Source of the DNA: Ruminococcus sp.
Lineage (GTDB): Bacteria; Bacillota; Clostridia; Oscillospirales; Ruminococcaceae
Length of the DNA stretch: 64,000 nt
Reading direction: 5' to 3'
Assembly: GCA_017626015.1 (NCBI GenBank)
Contig: JAGAJO010000008.1
Coordinates: 124,001 to 188,000 of the forward strand
Under the pieces are notes generated by a model that saw only the letters and a list, made by a program, of their open reading frames with translations, was not told where the DNA came from and ran no database searches. A program made the position numbers and the translations under genes. Shown piece by piece: positions 49,460 through 58,856 of this stretch (the first letter of the stretch is position 1; every line of letters begins with the position of its first letter).

Positions 49460-52081
49460 ATGGCAAACAATGAAGCTAAGAAAACGACCGGTCTTGTTGA
49501 CACCGAGGAGGCTTTAAGCGCAAAGATCGCTGAAGTCAGAGAGGCACAGAAAATTTTCTCCACCTATACTCAGGAACAGGTTGACAAGATCTTCAAGGCT
49601 GCCGCTATTGCCGCTAACAAAGCAAGGATCCCTCTTGCAAAAATGGCGGTTGCTGAAACCGGAATGGGAATAGTTGAGGATAAGGTGATCAAGAACAACT
49701 ATGCGGCTGAGCATATCTACAACGCTTATAAAAATGTGCAGACCTGCGGCGTATTTGAAAGAAACGAGGCTTACGGCACAATGAGGATCTATGAGCCTAT
49801 CGGACTCATCGCTGCTGTTATTCCTACCACCAACCCTACGTCTACAGCTATTTTCAAGACTCTCGTATGTCTTAAAACAAGAAACGGTATCATCATTTCA
49901 CCCCATCCCCGTGCTAAGAACTGCACTATCGAGGCTGCAAGGATAGTTTATGAGGCAGCTGTTGCGGCAGGCGCTCCTAAGGGTATCATCGGCTGGATCG
50001 ACGTTCCTTCTCTTGACCTGACCAACATGATAATGAGAGAATCCGATACGATCCTTGCAACAGGAGGTCCCGGAATGGTCAAGTCCGCTTATTCCTCCGG
50101 CACTCCCGCTCTCGGAGTCGGCGCAGGAAACGCTTCGGCGATCATCGACGCTTCCGCTGATATCGTAAATGCCGTAAACTCCATCATTCACTCAAAGACC
50201 TTTGATAACGGTATGATCTGCGCTACCGAGCAGACGGTTATCGTTGACAAGAGCATATATAACGACGTTAAGAAGGAATTCAAGGCAAGAGGCTGCTATT
50301 TCCTTAACAATGAAGAGGCTGATAAGATCAGGAACACAATGCTTATCAACGGCGCTCTTAATGCCAAGATCGTTGGTCAGCGTCCTGTGACTATAGCTAA
50401 AATGGCGGGCTTCGAGGTCCCTGAGGACACTAAGGTCCTTATCGGTGAGGCTACAAGCACTGACACCAGCGAGGCGTTCGGTCATGAAAAGCTCACAACG
50501 ATCCTCGGTATGTATAAGTCCAAGGATTTTGATGACGCACTTGACAAGGCTGAGACACTTCTTTTCAATAACGGCGGACTGGGTCACACCTCTGTTCTCT
50601 GGATCGACAATGTAAACGAGAGAGAAAAGCTTGATAAGTTTGCAGCTAGAATGAAGACCTGCCGTCTTATCGTAAATACTCCTTCATCCCTTGGCGGTAT
50701 CGGCGACCTTTATAACTTTGACTTTGCTCCTTCACTTACCCTCGGCTGCGGTTCATGGGGCGGCAACTCCGTTTCCGAAAACGTTGGTATAAAGCATCTT
50801 TTGAACATTAAAACAGTTGCTGAGAGGAGAGAGAATATGCTTTGGTTCAGAGCGCCTGAAAAGGTATACTTCAAGAAGGGCTGCCTCCCTGTTGCACTTG
50901 ACGAGCTTAAAACGGTAATGGGCAAGAAAAAGGCGTTTATCGTAACAGACCAGTTCCTTTACAAGAACGGATATACAAAGGCTATCACCAACAAGCTGGA
51001 TCAGATGGGTATTCTTCACGAGACCTTCTTCGATGTAGCTCCCGACCCGACTCTTGCCTGCGCTCTTGAGGGCGTTGCACAGCTCAGAGCCTTCGAGCCT
51101 GATACGATCATCGCTATCGGCGGCGGTTCGGCAATGGACGCTGCAAAGATCATGTGGGTACTCTACGAGCATCCGGACGCAGACTTCTTCGATATGGCAA
51201 TGAGATTTATAGATATCCGTAAGAGAGTTTATACCTTCCCGAAGATGGGTGAAAAGGCATACTTCATTGCTATCCCTACTTCCTCCGGTACAGGCTCCGA
51301 GGTTACGCCTTTCGCAGTTATTACCGATGAAAAGACAGGTACTAAGTATCCTCTTGCAGACTATCAGCTTATGCCTAACATGGCTATCGTAGATACGGAT
51401 ATGATGATGTCCGCTCCTAAGGGACTTACCTCCGCTTCAGGTATCGATGCTCTTACCCATGCGCTTGAGGCTTACGCTTCCGTTATGGCTACCGATTATA
51501 CAGACGGTCTGGCGATCAGAGCTATGCAGCTCATCTTCAAGTATCTGCCTTCCGCTTATGAGAACGGTCAGACAGACATCAAGGCACGTGAGGAAATGGC
51601 AACCGCTTCCACAATGGCAGGTATGGCTTTCGCAAACGCATTCCTGGGAGTATGCCATTCTATGGCTCATAAGCTGGGCGCTTATCACCACCTCCCGCAC
51701 GGAGTTGCAAATGCGCTGCTTATCACCCTCGTTATGAAGTTCAATGCTGATCCCGTACCGCGCAAAATGGGTACCTTCTCTCAGTATCAGTATCCTCATA
51801 CTCTTGAAAGATACTGCGAGTGCGCCAATGCCCTTGGCATCGTAGGAAAGAACGACGAGGAGACTCTCGACAAGTTCATCGCAGCTATTGAAGAGCTTAA
51901 GGAGAAGGTCGGCATCAAGAAGACAATTGCAGATTACGGTGTTGACGAGAAGTACTTCCTGGATAATCTGGACAGCATGGTCGAGGACGCATTTGACGAT
52001 CAGTGCACAGGAGCTAACCCGAGATATCCTCTTATGAGTGAGATCAAGGAGATGTATCTCAAGGCTTACTACGGCAAATAA
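49460..52081 (+). CDS. adhE: Bifunctional aldehyde-alcohol dehydrogenase AdhE
   Basis: An 873-residue protein; ATG 49460 follows GGAGG (49447-49451). The N-terminal half is a CoA-acylating acetaldehyde dehydrogenase with the catalytic Cys254 in NGMICATEQTVIV. The second half, after a linker near residue 450, is an iron-dependent alcohol dehydrogenase with IAIGGGSAMDAAK, IPTSSGTGSEVTPFAVITD, HALEAYAS and the metal histidines in HSMAHKLGAYHHLPHG. It reduces acetyl-CoA to ethanol, regenerating NAD, and assembles into spirosomes. Strong codon bias suggests high expression. Confidence 0.98.
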   Translation: MANNEAKKTTGLVDTEEALSAKIAEVREAQKIFSTYTQEQVDKIFKAAAIAANKARIPLAKMAVAETGMGIVEDKVIKNNYAAEHIYNAYKNVQTCGVFERNEAYGTMRIYEPIGLIAAVIPTTNPTSTAIFKTLVCLKTRNGIIISPHPRAKNCTIEAARIVYEAAVAAGAPKGIIGWIDVPSLDLTNMIMRESDTILATGGPGMVKSAYSSGTPALGVGAGNASAIIDASADIVNAVNSIIHSKTFDNGMICATEQTVIVDKSIYNDVKKEFKARGCYFLNNEEADKIRNTMLINGALNAKIVGQRPVTIAKMAGFEVPEDTKVLIGEATSTDTSEAFGHEKLTTILGMYKSKDFDDALDKAETLLFNNGGLGHTSVLWIDNVNEREKLDKFAARMKTCRLIVNTPSSLGGIGDLYNFDFAPSLTLGCGSWGGNSVSENVGIKHLLNIKTVAERRENMLWFRAPEKVYFKKGCLPVALDELKTVMGKKKAFIVTDQFLYKNGYTKAITNKLDQMGILHETFFDVAPDPTLACALEGVAQLRAFEPDTIIAIGGGSAMDAAKIMWVLYEHPDADFFDMAMRFIDIRKRVYTFPKMGEKAYFIAIPTSSGTGSEVTPFAVITDEKTGTKYPLADYQLMPNMAIVDTDMMMSAPKGLTSASGIDALTHALEAYASVMATDYTDGLAIRAMQLIFKYLPSAYENGQTDIKAREEMATASTMAGMAFANAFLGVCHSMAHKLGAYHHLPHGVANALLITLVMKFNADPVPRKMGTFSQYQYPHTLERYCECANALGIVGKNDEETLDKFIAAIEELKEKVGIKKTIADYGVDEKYFLDNLDSMVEDAFDDQCTGANPRYPLMSEIKEMYLKAYYGK

Positions 52082-52100
52082 GATAAACCTCTATAAATAG

Positions 52101-52150
52101 AAGGATCCCCCGGATGCTCAACGCACCGGAGGATCTTTCGCTTTTATAAG
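52101..52150 (+). terminator. Terminator of adhE
   Basis: GGATCCCCCGG (52103-52113) pairs with CCGGAGGATC (52126-52135), followed by TTTCGCTTTTAT. Confidence 0.85.
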
Positions 52151-52157
52151 GACAAAA

Positions 52158-52196
52158 ACAAAAACGGCTGTGCGGAATTTTTGCACAGCCGTTTAT
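52158..52196 (-). terminator. Bidirectional terminator between adhE and the flavodiiron gene
   Basis: AAACGGCTGTGC (52162-52173) and GCACAGCCGTTT (52183-52194) pair; on the minus strand TTTTTGTTTTTG follows. Confidence 0.88.
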
Positions 52197-52223
52197 TATT
52201 CTTTTTCTGACCTGAGATAAGGA

Positions 52224-53390
52224 TCACTTTGTCATTTCAGCCGCAAGCTCTTCAAGACCCTTTTCGGATTGTTCGTTAAGAGCAGATCTGATTGTAACTA
52301 TGGGTTCTGCAAGGGTAACGTTTTTAAAGCCTTCCACATAGGTTTTCATAACCTTTGCAGCAGTTGGCGCCCATGATCCGTTTTCAACTATCGCTACCTT
52401 GCGGTTCTGATAATTCTTAGCCTTAAGGTGCATGAGGAAGTCCTCCATTACCGGGAAAACTCCGCCGTCGTAGGAAGCGGACATAAATACAGTTCTGTCA
52501 TATCTGAAGGCGTCCTCGATGACTTCTGCCATATCCTCTCTGGAAAGATCGCTTACGACCACCTTTTCCGCACCGTTTTTTTCAAGCATTTCGCCCAGCT
52601 TTTTTGCGGCTGCTGCCGTATTTCCGTGAATTGAGGCATAAGCCACAAGCACGCCCTTGCTTTCGGGACGGTAGCTTGACCATGTATCGTAAAGACCTAT
52701 GTAGTAGCCAAGGTCTTCCTTGAGTATGGGCCCATGCAGGGGGAGTATCATATTTATCTCCAGCGCAGCCGCTTTTTTAAGCAGCGACTGGACCTGAACA
52801 CCGTATTTGCCGACTATATTGAAATAATATCTTCTTGCCTCGCAAGCCCAGTCCTCGTCGGTATCCAGCGCACCGAATTTTCCGAAAGCGTCTGCGGAAA
52901 ACAGCACCTTTTCGCTTTCCTCATACGTCACCATTACCTCCGGCCAGTGGATCATGGGAGCCATGATGAATCTGAGCGTGTGTCTGCCCAGGGAAAGCGT
53001 ATCTCCCTCCTTGACGGTTACAGTGCGGCTGTCAAGATCCTTTAACGTGAAAAACTGTTTCATCATCGTAAAGGTCTTTGCGTTGCCTACGATCTTCATA
53101 TCCGGATATTTTTCCGCCAGCAATGCAATGTTTCCGCTGTGATCAGGCTCCATATGCTGGACTACCAGATAATCCACCGATCTGCCGTTAAGAGCCTTTT
53201 CAAGATTTGCGAGCCACTTGTCTGTAACTCTGCTGTCGGCCGTATCCATAACGCAGGTCTTTTCGTCAAGGATAACGTATGAATTGTAGGAAATACCGTT
53301 GGGAACGACGTACTGGCTTTCAAAAAGGTCTATATCCTTGTCGTCCGCACCGATGTAAATAATATCATCTGAGATTTTAACGTCTGCCAT
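52224..53390 (-). CDS. fprA: Flavodiiron protein (FprA-like A-type flavoprotein)
   Basis: A 388-residue protein. The metallo-beta-lactamase-like domain carries the diiron ligands: VVQHMEPDHSGNIALL (HxExD and H), then PMIHWPEVMVTYEESEKVLFSADAFG and the ILPLHGP His. A flavodoxin domain follows (GVLVAYASIHGNTAAAAKKLGEML... VFMSASYDGG). It reduces O2 to water, or NO to N2O, protecting anaerobes. It lacks the rubredoxin or NADH domains of longer forms, so electrons must come from a separate partner. Confidence 0.95.
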   Translation of the reverse strand: MADVKISDDIIYIGADDKDIDLFESQYVVPNGISYNSYVILDEKTCVMDTADSRVTDKWLANLEKALNGRSVDYLVVQHMEPDHSGNIALLAEKYPDMKIVGNAKTFTMMKQFFTLKDLDSRTVTVKEGDTLSLGRHTLRFIMAPMIHWPEVMVTYEESEKVLFSADAFGKFGALDTDEDWACEARRYYFNIVGKYGVQVQSLLKKAAALEINMILPLHGPILKEDLGYYIGLYDTWSSYRPESKGVLVAYASIHGNTAAAAKKLGEMLEKNGAEKVVVSDLSREDMAEVIEDAFRYDRTVFMSASYDGGVFPVMEDFLMHLKAKNYQNRKVAIVENGSWAPTAAKVMKTYVEGFKNVTLAEPIVTIRSALNEQSEKGLEELAAEMTK

Positions 53391-53480
53391 TTTACTTACC
53401 TCCGCAGTTCAGTTTATCAGACCTCCTCGGAAACTTCCGAAGCACCAGCTTCCGGGCAGGTCTATTGATTTTATAAGTTA

Positions 53481-53509
53481 ATTTTACCACATTGCCGGGC
53501 TGTTGTCAA
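53481..53509 (-). promoter_or_regulatory. Promoter of the flavodiiron gene
   Basis: On the minus strand TTGACA (53504-53509), 17 bases, TAAAAT (53481-53486). A leader of about 75 bases follows, with a GC-rich stretch that could fold. Confidence 0.75.
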
Positions 53510-53579
53510 CAATTTTTTGACTTTGGGAACACAGTAGGGAGCTAATTATCCGATACTGCCGCAAATTCATGGCGTAATG

Positions 53580-53795
53580 TTATTTATACAGCTTTTTATT
53601 GTTTGTTCTGCCGAGGATATAATCGGTTGAAACGCCGTAGAAGTCAGCCAGGATAAGGAGATGTTCTACGGGGATAGTAAGCACACCTCGCTCATAACGG
53701 GAATACACCGTCTGACTTGTGAACAGCAGCTTTGCGATTTGCGTCTGGTTCATGTCCTTATCCTCCCGCAGATCCCTCAATCTTGGGAAATACAT
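53580..53795 (-). CDS. Small XRE-family (Cro/CI-like) regulator
   Basis: A 71-residue protein that is almost entirely one helix-turn-helix domain: RLRDLREDKDMNQTQIAKLLFTSQTVYSRYERGVLTIPVEHLLILADFYGVSTDYILGRT. The ATG follows GGGAGG by 7 bases. It is divergent from the zinc-ribbon gene, and the gap between them contains three copies of the octamer TTTAGTAC, the likely operator. It probably represses itself and its neighbour. Confidence 0.93.
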   Translation of the reverse strand: MYFPRLRDLREDKDMNQTQIAKLLFTSQTVYSRYERGVLTIPVEHLLILADFYGVSTDYILGRTNNKKLYK

Positions 53796-53836
53796 AAGAA
53801 GTCCTCCCTTTTTTTGTGAAATATGACGATTTATAG

Positions 53837-53913
53837 TTTAGTACCGTTTAGTACTATTGACTTTAGCATACTTTAATGATATACTTATATTATTAGGACT
53901 TATAAGTACTAAA
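53837..53913. promoter_or_regulatory. Three TTTAGTAC octamers and the promoter of the zinc-ribbon gene
   Basis: TTTAGTAC occurs at 53837-53844 and 53847-53854 (direct, 10 bases apart) and inverted (GTACTAAA) at 53906-53913. Between them lie TTGACT (53857-53862), 17 bases, TATACT (53880-53885). The sites flank the promoter, as expected for the divergent XRE repressor. Confidence 0.75.
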
Positions 53914-53940
53914 TCAAATAATACCGGGAGGAAACAATAT

Positions 53941-54219
53941 ATGATATTTTGTTCAAAGTGCGGAAAAGAAATTCACGATGAAGCAGTTGTTTGTCCTTAT
54001 TGCGGCTGTGCTACAATTAATATGGAACATAAAAACAAACAAGACAATATACCTATAATCATCAATAACAATAATTCTGCCTCGTCATCAGCCGCAGCGG
54101 CGGCAAGCGCAGGAGGAAGAGTAAAGCGTAAGTACTCCCTGCTTTTTGACATTATAATGATTTGCTTTACGGGCGGACTATGGATAATCTGGATGATACT
54201 CAGACCGAAGTATTACTGA
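53941..54219 (+). CDS. Zinc-ribbon membrane protein
   Basis: A 92-residue protein; ATG 53941 with GGGAGGAAAC before it. It opens with a four-Cys zinc ribbon, MIFCSKCGKEIHDEAVVCPYCGC. An Asn/Ser/Ala-rich linker follows, and then a basic turn and one C-terminal hydrophobic segment (LLFDIIMICFTGGLWIIWMIL). Such small ribbon-plus-helix proteins are common in Firmicutes with unknown roles. Divergent to, and probably controlled by, the XRE regulator. Confidence 0.82.
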   Translation: MIFCSKCGKEIHDEAVVCPYCGCATINMEHKNKQDNIPIIINNNNSASSSAAAAASAGGRVKRKYSLLFDIIMICFTGGLWIIWMILRPKYY

Positions 54220-54226
54220 TATCCAT

Positions 54227-54255
54227 TTGACAAATCCCCCCGCATATGCTATAAT
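54227..54255 (+). promoter_or_regulatory. Promoter of pth
   Basis: TTGACA at 54227-54232, 17 bases, TATAAT at 54250-54255. Confidence 0.85.
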
Positions 54256-54277
54256 TAACTGAACAATCAAAAAGTAT

Positions 54278-54304
54278 ACCCCGTCTTGCGAAAAGACGGG
54301 GTTA
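54278..54304 (+). terminator. Stem-loop in the pth leader
   Basis: ACCCCGTCTT (54278-54287) pairs with AAGACGGGGT (54293-54302), tetraloop-sized gap, followed by TATTG. It lies between the pth promoter and start codon, so it may attenuate transcription or stabilise the leader; the T tail is poor. Confidence 0.55.
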
Positions 54305-54331
54305 TTGTGCGTTGAAGTAAGGAGAATCAGT

Positions 54332-54958
54332 ATGGACATTTTTGAAAAGCTTAAAAAGCTGTCTGCGGAGATAAACGGCGGGACGGGTACTAAGCCGGAG
54401 TTTATTATAGCCGGTCTGGGAAACCCGGGCATACAGTATGAAAATACAAGGCACAATGCAGGATTTCTGGCAATTTCCGCATTGGAAAAGAGGTATGATT
54501 TTACTGTGAGCAGCCATAAGTTCAAGGCTTTGACGGGAAATGCCGTTATCGGCGGGAAAAGCTGCCTTGTGATGAAGCCCGAGACCTATATGAATCTTTC
54601 GGGGGACGCAGTGGAGGAAGCGAGGAGCTTTTATAAGATCCCGGTTGAAAATATAATTGTGATCTTTGACGATATCTCCCTCGAACCTGGACAAATGAGG
54701 ATACGCCGCAAAGGTTCTGCGGGAGGTCATAACGGAATAAAAAGCATTATCGCTCAGTGCGCAACAGAGGATTTTCCCCGTATCAAGATCGGAGTTGGAA
54801 AAAAGCCACGTCCCGACTATAACCTCGCCGACTGGGTGCTTTCACGCTTTTCGGAGGACGATCTTAAAAAGCTTGAAGAGGTGAACGATAAGGTCTGCGA
54901 CGCCGTTCAGCTTATGGTGCAGGGAAAAATATCCGAAGCGATGAACAAATTCAACTGA
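54332..54958 (+). CDS. pth: Peptidyl-tRNA hydrolase
   Basis: A 208-residue protein; ATG 54332 with AAGGAGA (54319-54325). About 28 extra residues precede the usual start FIIAGLGNPGIQYENTRHNAGF, which contains the catalytic His in RHNAGF. MKPETYMNLSG, IIVIFDDISLEPGQMRIRRKGSAGGHNGIKSI and the closing ADWVLSRFSEDD fit the family. It releases tRNA from stalled peptidyl-tRNA. The pth-mfd pair is standard in Firmicutes. Confidence 0.97.
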   Translation: MDIFEKLKKLSAEINGGTGTKPEFIIAGLGNPGIQYENTRHNAGFLAISALEKRYDFTVSSHKFKALTGNAVIGGKSCLVMKPETYMNLSGDAVEEARSFYKIPVENIIVIFDDISLEPGQMRIRRKGSAGGHNGIKSIIAQCATEDFPRIKIGVGKKPRPDYNLADWVLSRFSEDDLKKLEEVNDKVCDAVQLMVQGKISEAMNKFN

Positions 54959-54993
54959 CCGGCTGCGTCCGGAATTTACCGATGAGGTGAAAT

Positions 54994-57900
54994 ATGAACA
55001 ACCTGTTTTTAGATATATGCTCCAGACTTGATTTTTATAAGGATATTAAAAACTGCCTGATAAAAGGGTATACTCCCGCAGCAGTTACCGGAGTTTCAAA
55101 TATTCATAAGGCGCTGCTTGCGGCAGGTCTCAGCCGACTTGGCTCATGCCTGCTTATATGCGATGACGAAGCGTCGGCTCAGCGTGCCGTAAGCGATATA
55201 AACGAAATGTGCGGGGAGGAGATCGCCTGTGTTTATCCTGCAAAGGATATGAATTTTGCTTACCTTGAGGGGATATCCAGAGAATACGAGCATAAGCGGC
55301 TGGAGGCTCTTTCAGGAGTTTTGCAGGGCAGATACCGCATATTGGCAGCAAGCATGGAGGCTTGCCTTCAGGGCGCTATACCTGTATCAAAGCTGCGTGA
55401 ATATTCCTTTAAGCTGTCTGTCGGCAGCGAGATCCCGATCGATACGCTGGAGGAAAAGCTTGTTGCAGGCGGATATTCCCGCACGGATCAGGTGGAGGGT
55501 CAGGCACAGTTTTCGGTGAGAGGCTCTATCGTGGATATTTTTCCGGTACAGGAGAAAAGACCTGTCCGTATGGAGCTTTGGGGCGATGAGATCGACACGC
55601 TTTCATATTTTGATACGGCTACCCAGCGAAGAACGGATTCGCTGGAAAGCATAGAGGTGTTTCCTGCGCTGGAGATCATTTTTCCTAACAGGGAAGAGCT
55701 TGTTTCAAAGCTGGAGGCGCTTGCTAAAAACGCCAGGGGCAAGCTTGCCGATAGGATCAGAGAGCATATATACCGTGATATCGACGCCGTAAAAAGCGGA
55801 CTTACTCTTACAAATTCAGATAAATATTATACTGTCGCATATGAAGAAACGGCAACTGTATTCGACTATTTTCAGGGCGGCTTCTGCCTTGTTTCGGAGT
55901 ATTCAAACTGTCTGGAAAAGGGCAGGGCGGCTCTTTCACAGCTTTCGGAGGATATGAAGCTGCTGTACAGCGACGGTATTCTTTTCAAGCGGCTGGAGGG
56001 CTTTTTTATCGATCTTGGCAGTGCGGAACACAGGATCGCAGCTATGAAGTCCGTTTTTCTGGACACTTTTATGCGTTCCAACAACGGTTTGAAATTCAAA
56101 AAGCTTATCAACACCGACTGCCGCCAGACATCCGTCTGGGGCGGAAACATAATAACCCTTGAGGAGGAGCTGCGGGGACTGTGCGATAACGGGTACTGCA
56201 CCGTAGTGCTTGCCGGATCGGAAAAAACCGTTCCGATCATTGTAAAGGATCTTACGGACGAGGGGATACCCGCCGTGATGTGCGGCGAAAATAGCGAGCT
56301 TCTTCCGGGCAGAGTGTACGTACGCACAGGAAGCCTGTCCGCCGGCTTTGACTATCCGGATATCAGATGCGCCTGCATAACCCAGATGAAGGCAATGTCG
56401 GCAAAAAAGAAAAAACCCCGCCACAAGGCAGGGGAGGAGATCAGGTCGCTGTCGGATATACACAGCGGCGATCTTGTGGTGCATTCAATGTACGGTATAG
56501 GACGTTTTCAGGGTATAAAAAACCTGGATACCAACGGTGTTAAAAAGGACTATATCACCATAAGCTACGCAGGCACCGATGTGCTGTACGTTCCGGTAAC
56601 GCAGCTGGATCTTGTTTCACGTTATATCGGAGCGGGAGACGAGGGAAGCGTCAAGCTGAACAAGCTTAATTCCGGCGAATGGAAAAAGACCCGGAGCAAG
56701 GTCCGTTCGGCGGTAAAGGATATGGCTGAGGAGCTTACAAAGCTTTACGCTCAGAGACAAATGGCAAAGGGCTTTGCGTTTTCTCCCGACAGCGACTGGC
56801 AGCTGGATTTTGAGGAGCGTTTTGACTATCAGGAGACGGACGACCAGCTGCGTTCTATAAGAGAAATAAAGGACGATATGGAAAAGCCTGTTCCGATGGA
56901 CAGACTTCTCTGTGGGGACGTTGGCTTCGGCAAGACTGAGGTGGCGCTTAGAGCGGCGTTCAAATGTATGCTTGACGGCAAGCAGTGTGCTATACTTGTT
57001 CCTACCACCGTGCTTGCGTGGCAGCATTATCAGACTGCGATAAAGAGATTTCAGCACTTCCCCATAAAGGTGGAGCTGCTTTCACGTTTCCGCAAGCCAA
57101 AGGAGCAGCAGGCTATAATCAGAGAGCTTAAAAGGGGTACCATTGATCTTATAATCGGCACCCACCGTCTTGTGCAGAAGGACGTGGGCTTCAAGGATCT
57201 TGGTCTTGCCATTGTGGACGAGGAACAGCGGTTCGGAGTGGCTCACAAGGAAAAATTCAAGGAGACCTTCAAGGGCGTGGATATGCTTACCCTTTCCGCT
57301 ACGCCTATTCCCAGAACACTTAATATGGCGCTGAGCGGCATAAGGGATATGTCTGTCATCGAGGAGGCTCCAATGGACAGATATCCGGTGCAGACCTATG
57401 TTATCGAGATGAATATGTCTGTTATCGCACAGGCAATAGTCAAGGAGATGCGCAGGGGAGGGCAGGTCTATTATATCCATAACAGGATCGACACAATTGC
57501 CCGTACGGTTTCCAGACTTCAGGAGCTTATACCGGAGGCGAGGATAGCCGTTGCCCACGGTCAGATAGGAGAGAACGAGCTTTCGGAGATCTGGCGGCAG
57601 GTTGTCGAGCATGAGGTGGATATTCTTGTATGTACGACACTTATTGAAACGGGTGTGGACGTTCCGAACGTTAATACCCTTATCATCGAGGACGCCGACA
57701 GACTGGGACTTTCACAGCTTTATCAGCTCAGAGGAAGAGTAGGACGTTCAAACAGAAGGGCGTTTGCGTATTTTACCTTCCGCAGAGGAAAGGTACTGAC
57801 GGAGGTGGCTGCAAAACGGTTGGACGCCATACGGGAATTTACCCAGTTCGGTTCGGGCTTTCATATTGCTATGCGGGATCTGGAAATAAGAGGCGCAGGC

Positions 57901-58455
57901 TCGGTGCTTAGCGGCAGACAGCACGGACATATGGAGGCTGTAGGCTATGATATGTATCTGAGACTGCTTAACGAGGCAATTGCCGAACAGAAGGGCGAGG
58001 CTCTGCCGCCGTCTCCTGAGGACTGCCTTGTGGATATTTCCATTGACGCATATATTCCTGAAAGCTATATAGAAAATCCCGCCCAGAGAATAGACGCTTA
58101 CCGAAAGATAGCCTCCATTTCCAATGATGAGGATTCGTCGGATGTTCTGGATGAGCTTATAGACCGCTACGGAGAACCGCCTAAGTCGGTCATGGGACTT
58201 ATAAACGTTGCGCTTACCAGAAACACGGCTTCTCGGTGTGGAATAAAGGAGATCAAGCAGGTCGGCGATAAGGTATTTTTCTACATAAGGGAAATAGAGC
58301 CGCAGCAGATACAGTCTCTTTTGAAGAAGTATCGGAACAGAGTGAAGTTTACAGATTCCTCAAAGCCGTATTTCAGCATAGCGCTCATCAGGAGCCAAAA
58401 AGCTGTCGAGCTTATGAAGGAGGCAATAAATGTCCTTGCAGAAAATCCCATGTAA
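54994..58455 (+). CDS. mfd: Transcription-repair coupling factor Mfd
   Basis: A 1153-residue, full-length Mfd. A UvrB-like N-terminal module ends with GEIPIDTLEEKLVAGGYSR-type sequence (here SEIPIDTLEEKL). The RNA-polymerase-binding domain follows (GDLVVHSMYGIGRFQGI), then the RecG-like translocase with CGDVGFGKTEVALRAAF (Walker A), IVDEEQRFGV (DEEQ), LSATPIPRTLNMAL and QLRGRVGRS. It pushes stalled RNA polymerase off damaged DNA and recruits UvrA. 35 bases after pth. Confidence 0.98.
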   Translation: MNNLFLDICSRLDFYKDIKNCLIKGYTPAAVTGVSNIHKALLAAGLSRLGSCLLICDDEASAQRAVSDINEMCGEEIACVYPAKDMNFAYLEGISREYEHKRLEALSGVLQGRYRILAASMEACLQGAIPVSKLREYSFKLSVGSEIPIDTLEEKLVAGGYSRTDQVEGQAQFSVRGSIVDIFPVQEKRPVRMELWGDEIDTLSYFDTATQRRTDSLESIEVFPALEIIFPNREELVSKLEALAKNARGKLADRIREHIYRDIDAVKSGLTLTNSDKYYTVAYEETATVFDYFQGGFCLVSEYSNCLEKGRAALSQLSEDMKLLYSDGILFKRLEGFFIDLGSAEHRIAAMKSVFLDTFMRSNNGLKFKKLINTDCRQTSVWGGNIITLEEELRGLCDNGYCTVVLAGSEKTVPIIVKDLTDEGIPAVMCGENSELLPGRVYVRTGSLSAGFDYPDIRCACITQMKAMSAKKKKPRHKAGEEIRSLSDIHSGDLVVHSMYGIGRFQGIKNLDTNGVKKDYITISYAGTDVLYVPVTQLDLVSRYIGAGDEGSVKLNKLNSGEWKKTRSKVRSAVKDMAEELTKLYAQRQMAKGFAFSPDSDWQLDFEERFDYQETDDQLRSIREIKDDMEKPVPMDRLLCGDVGFGKTEVALRAAFKCMLDGKQCAILVPTTVLAWQHYQTAIKRFQHFPIKVELLSRFRKPKEQQAIIRELKRGTIDLIIGTHRLVQKDVGFKDLGLAIVDEEQRFGVAHKEKFKETFKGVDMLTLSATPIPRTLNMALSGIRDMSVIEEAPMDRYPVQTYVIEMNMSVIAQAIVKEMRRGGQVYYIHNRIDTIARTVSRLQELIPEARIAVAHGQIGENELSEIWRQVVEHEVDILVCTTLIETGVDVPNVNTLIIEDADRLGLSQLYQLRGRVGRSNRRAFAYFTFRRGKVLTEVAAKRLDAIREFTQFGSGFHIAMRDLEIRGAGSVLSGRQHGHMEAVGYDMYLRLLNEAIAEQKGEALPPSPEDCLVDISIDAYIPESYIENPAQRIDAYRKIASISNDEDSSDVLDELIDRYGEPPKSVMGLINVALTRNTASRCGIKEIKQVGDKVFFYIREIEPQQIQSLLKKYRNRVKFTDSSKPYFSIALIRSQKAVELMKEAINVLAENPM

Positions 58456-58559
58456 ACGTTACATTGTGGTTTTCTACGGGGAAAACAAGCACAAGTTAGG
58501 TTTTGGATTGCACTTGAATTAAGATTAATAAATGTCTGTTTTGGGTGAAAAATTGTCTA

Positions 58560-58588
58560 TTGACTTAAATAAGTTTATATTTTATAAT
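58560..58588 (+). promoter_or_regulatory. Promoter of the solute-binding protein gene
   Basis: TTGACT at 58560-58565, 17 bases, TATAAT at 58583-58588. The transcript then reads through the full repeat element at 58626-58820, giving a leader of about 260 bases. Confidence 0.75.
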
Positions 58589-58625
58589 AAATATAGGAAT
58601 AATTAGATCGCCTTGTGAAATAAAA

Positions 58626-58820
58626 GGCAGCACCGCACAAAGACCGCCTGACGGCTTTGCACGTCATCTGCGGCGCTTGATCTTGATTAAACGCTGCATA
58701 TCTTTCCGTCATATTGCACAGAAATTCCTTGACATACGACAGTATGCCTGCGAAATTTCTGCACAATCTGACGAAAAATCTGACTGCGCATCTGCCGCAC
58801 AATCTCTGTGCGGTGCTGCC
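58626..58820. repeat. MITE-like palindromic element, repeat family 2, full copy
   Basis: 195 bases bounded by GGCAGCACCGCACAAAG and CTCTGTGCGGTGCTGCC, inverted repeats with one mismatch. The inner halves are also related as inverted repeats (TTGCACAGAAATT left, AAATTTCTGCACAA right). The whole element could fold as one long stem. It contains no gene. Shorter relatives lie at 22928-22990, 7128-7172, 26862-26892 and 44087-44135. Confidence 0.8.
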
Positions 58821-58856
58821 TAAAATAACTGAAAAATATAATTCGGAGGTATTAAG

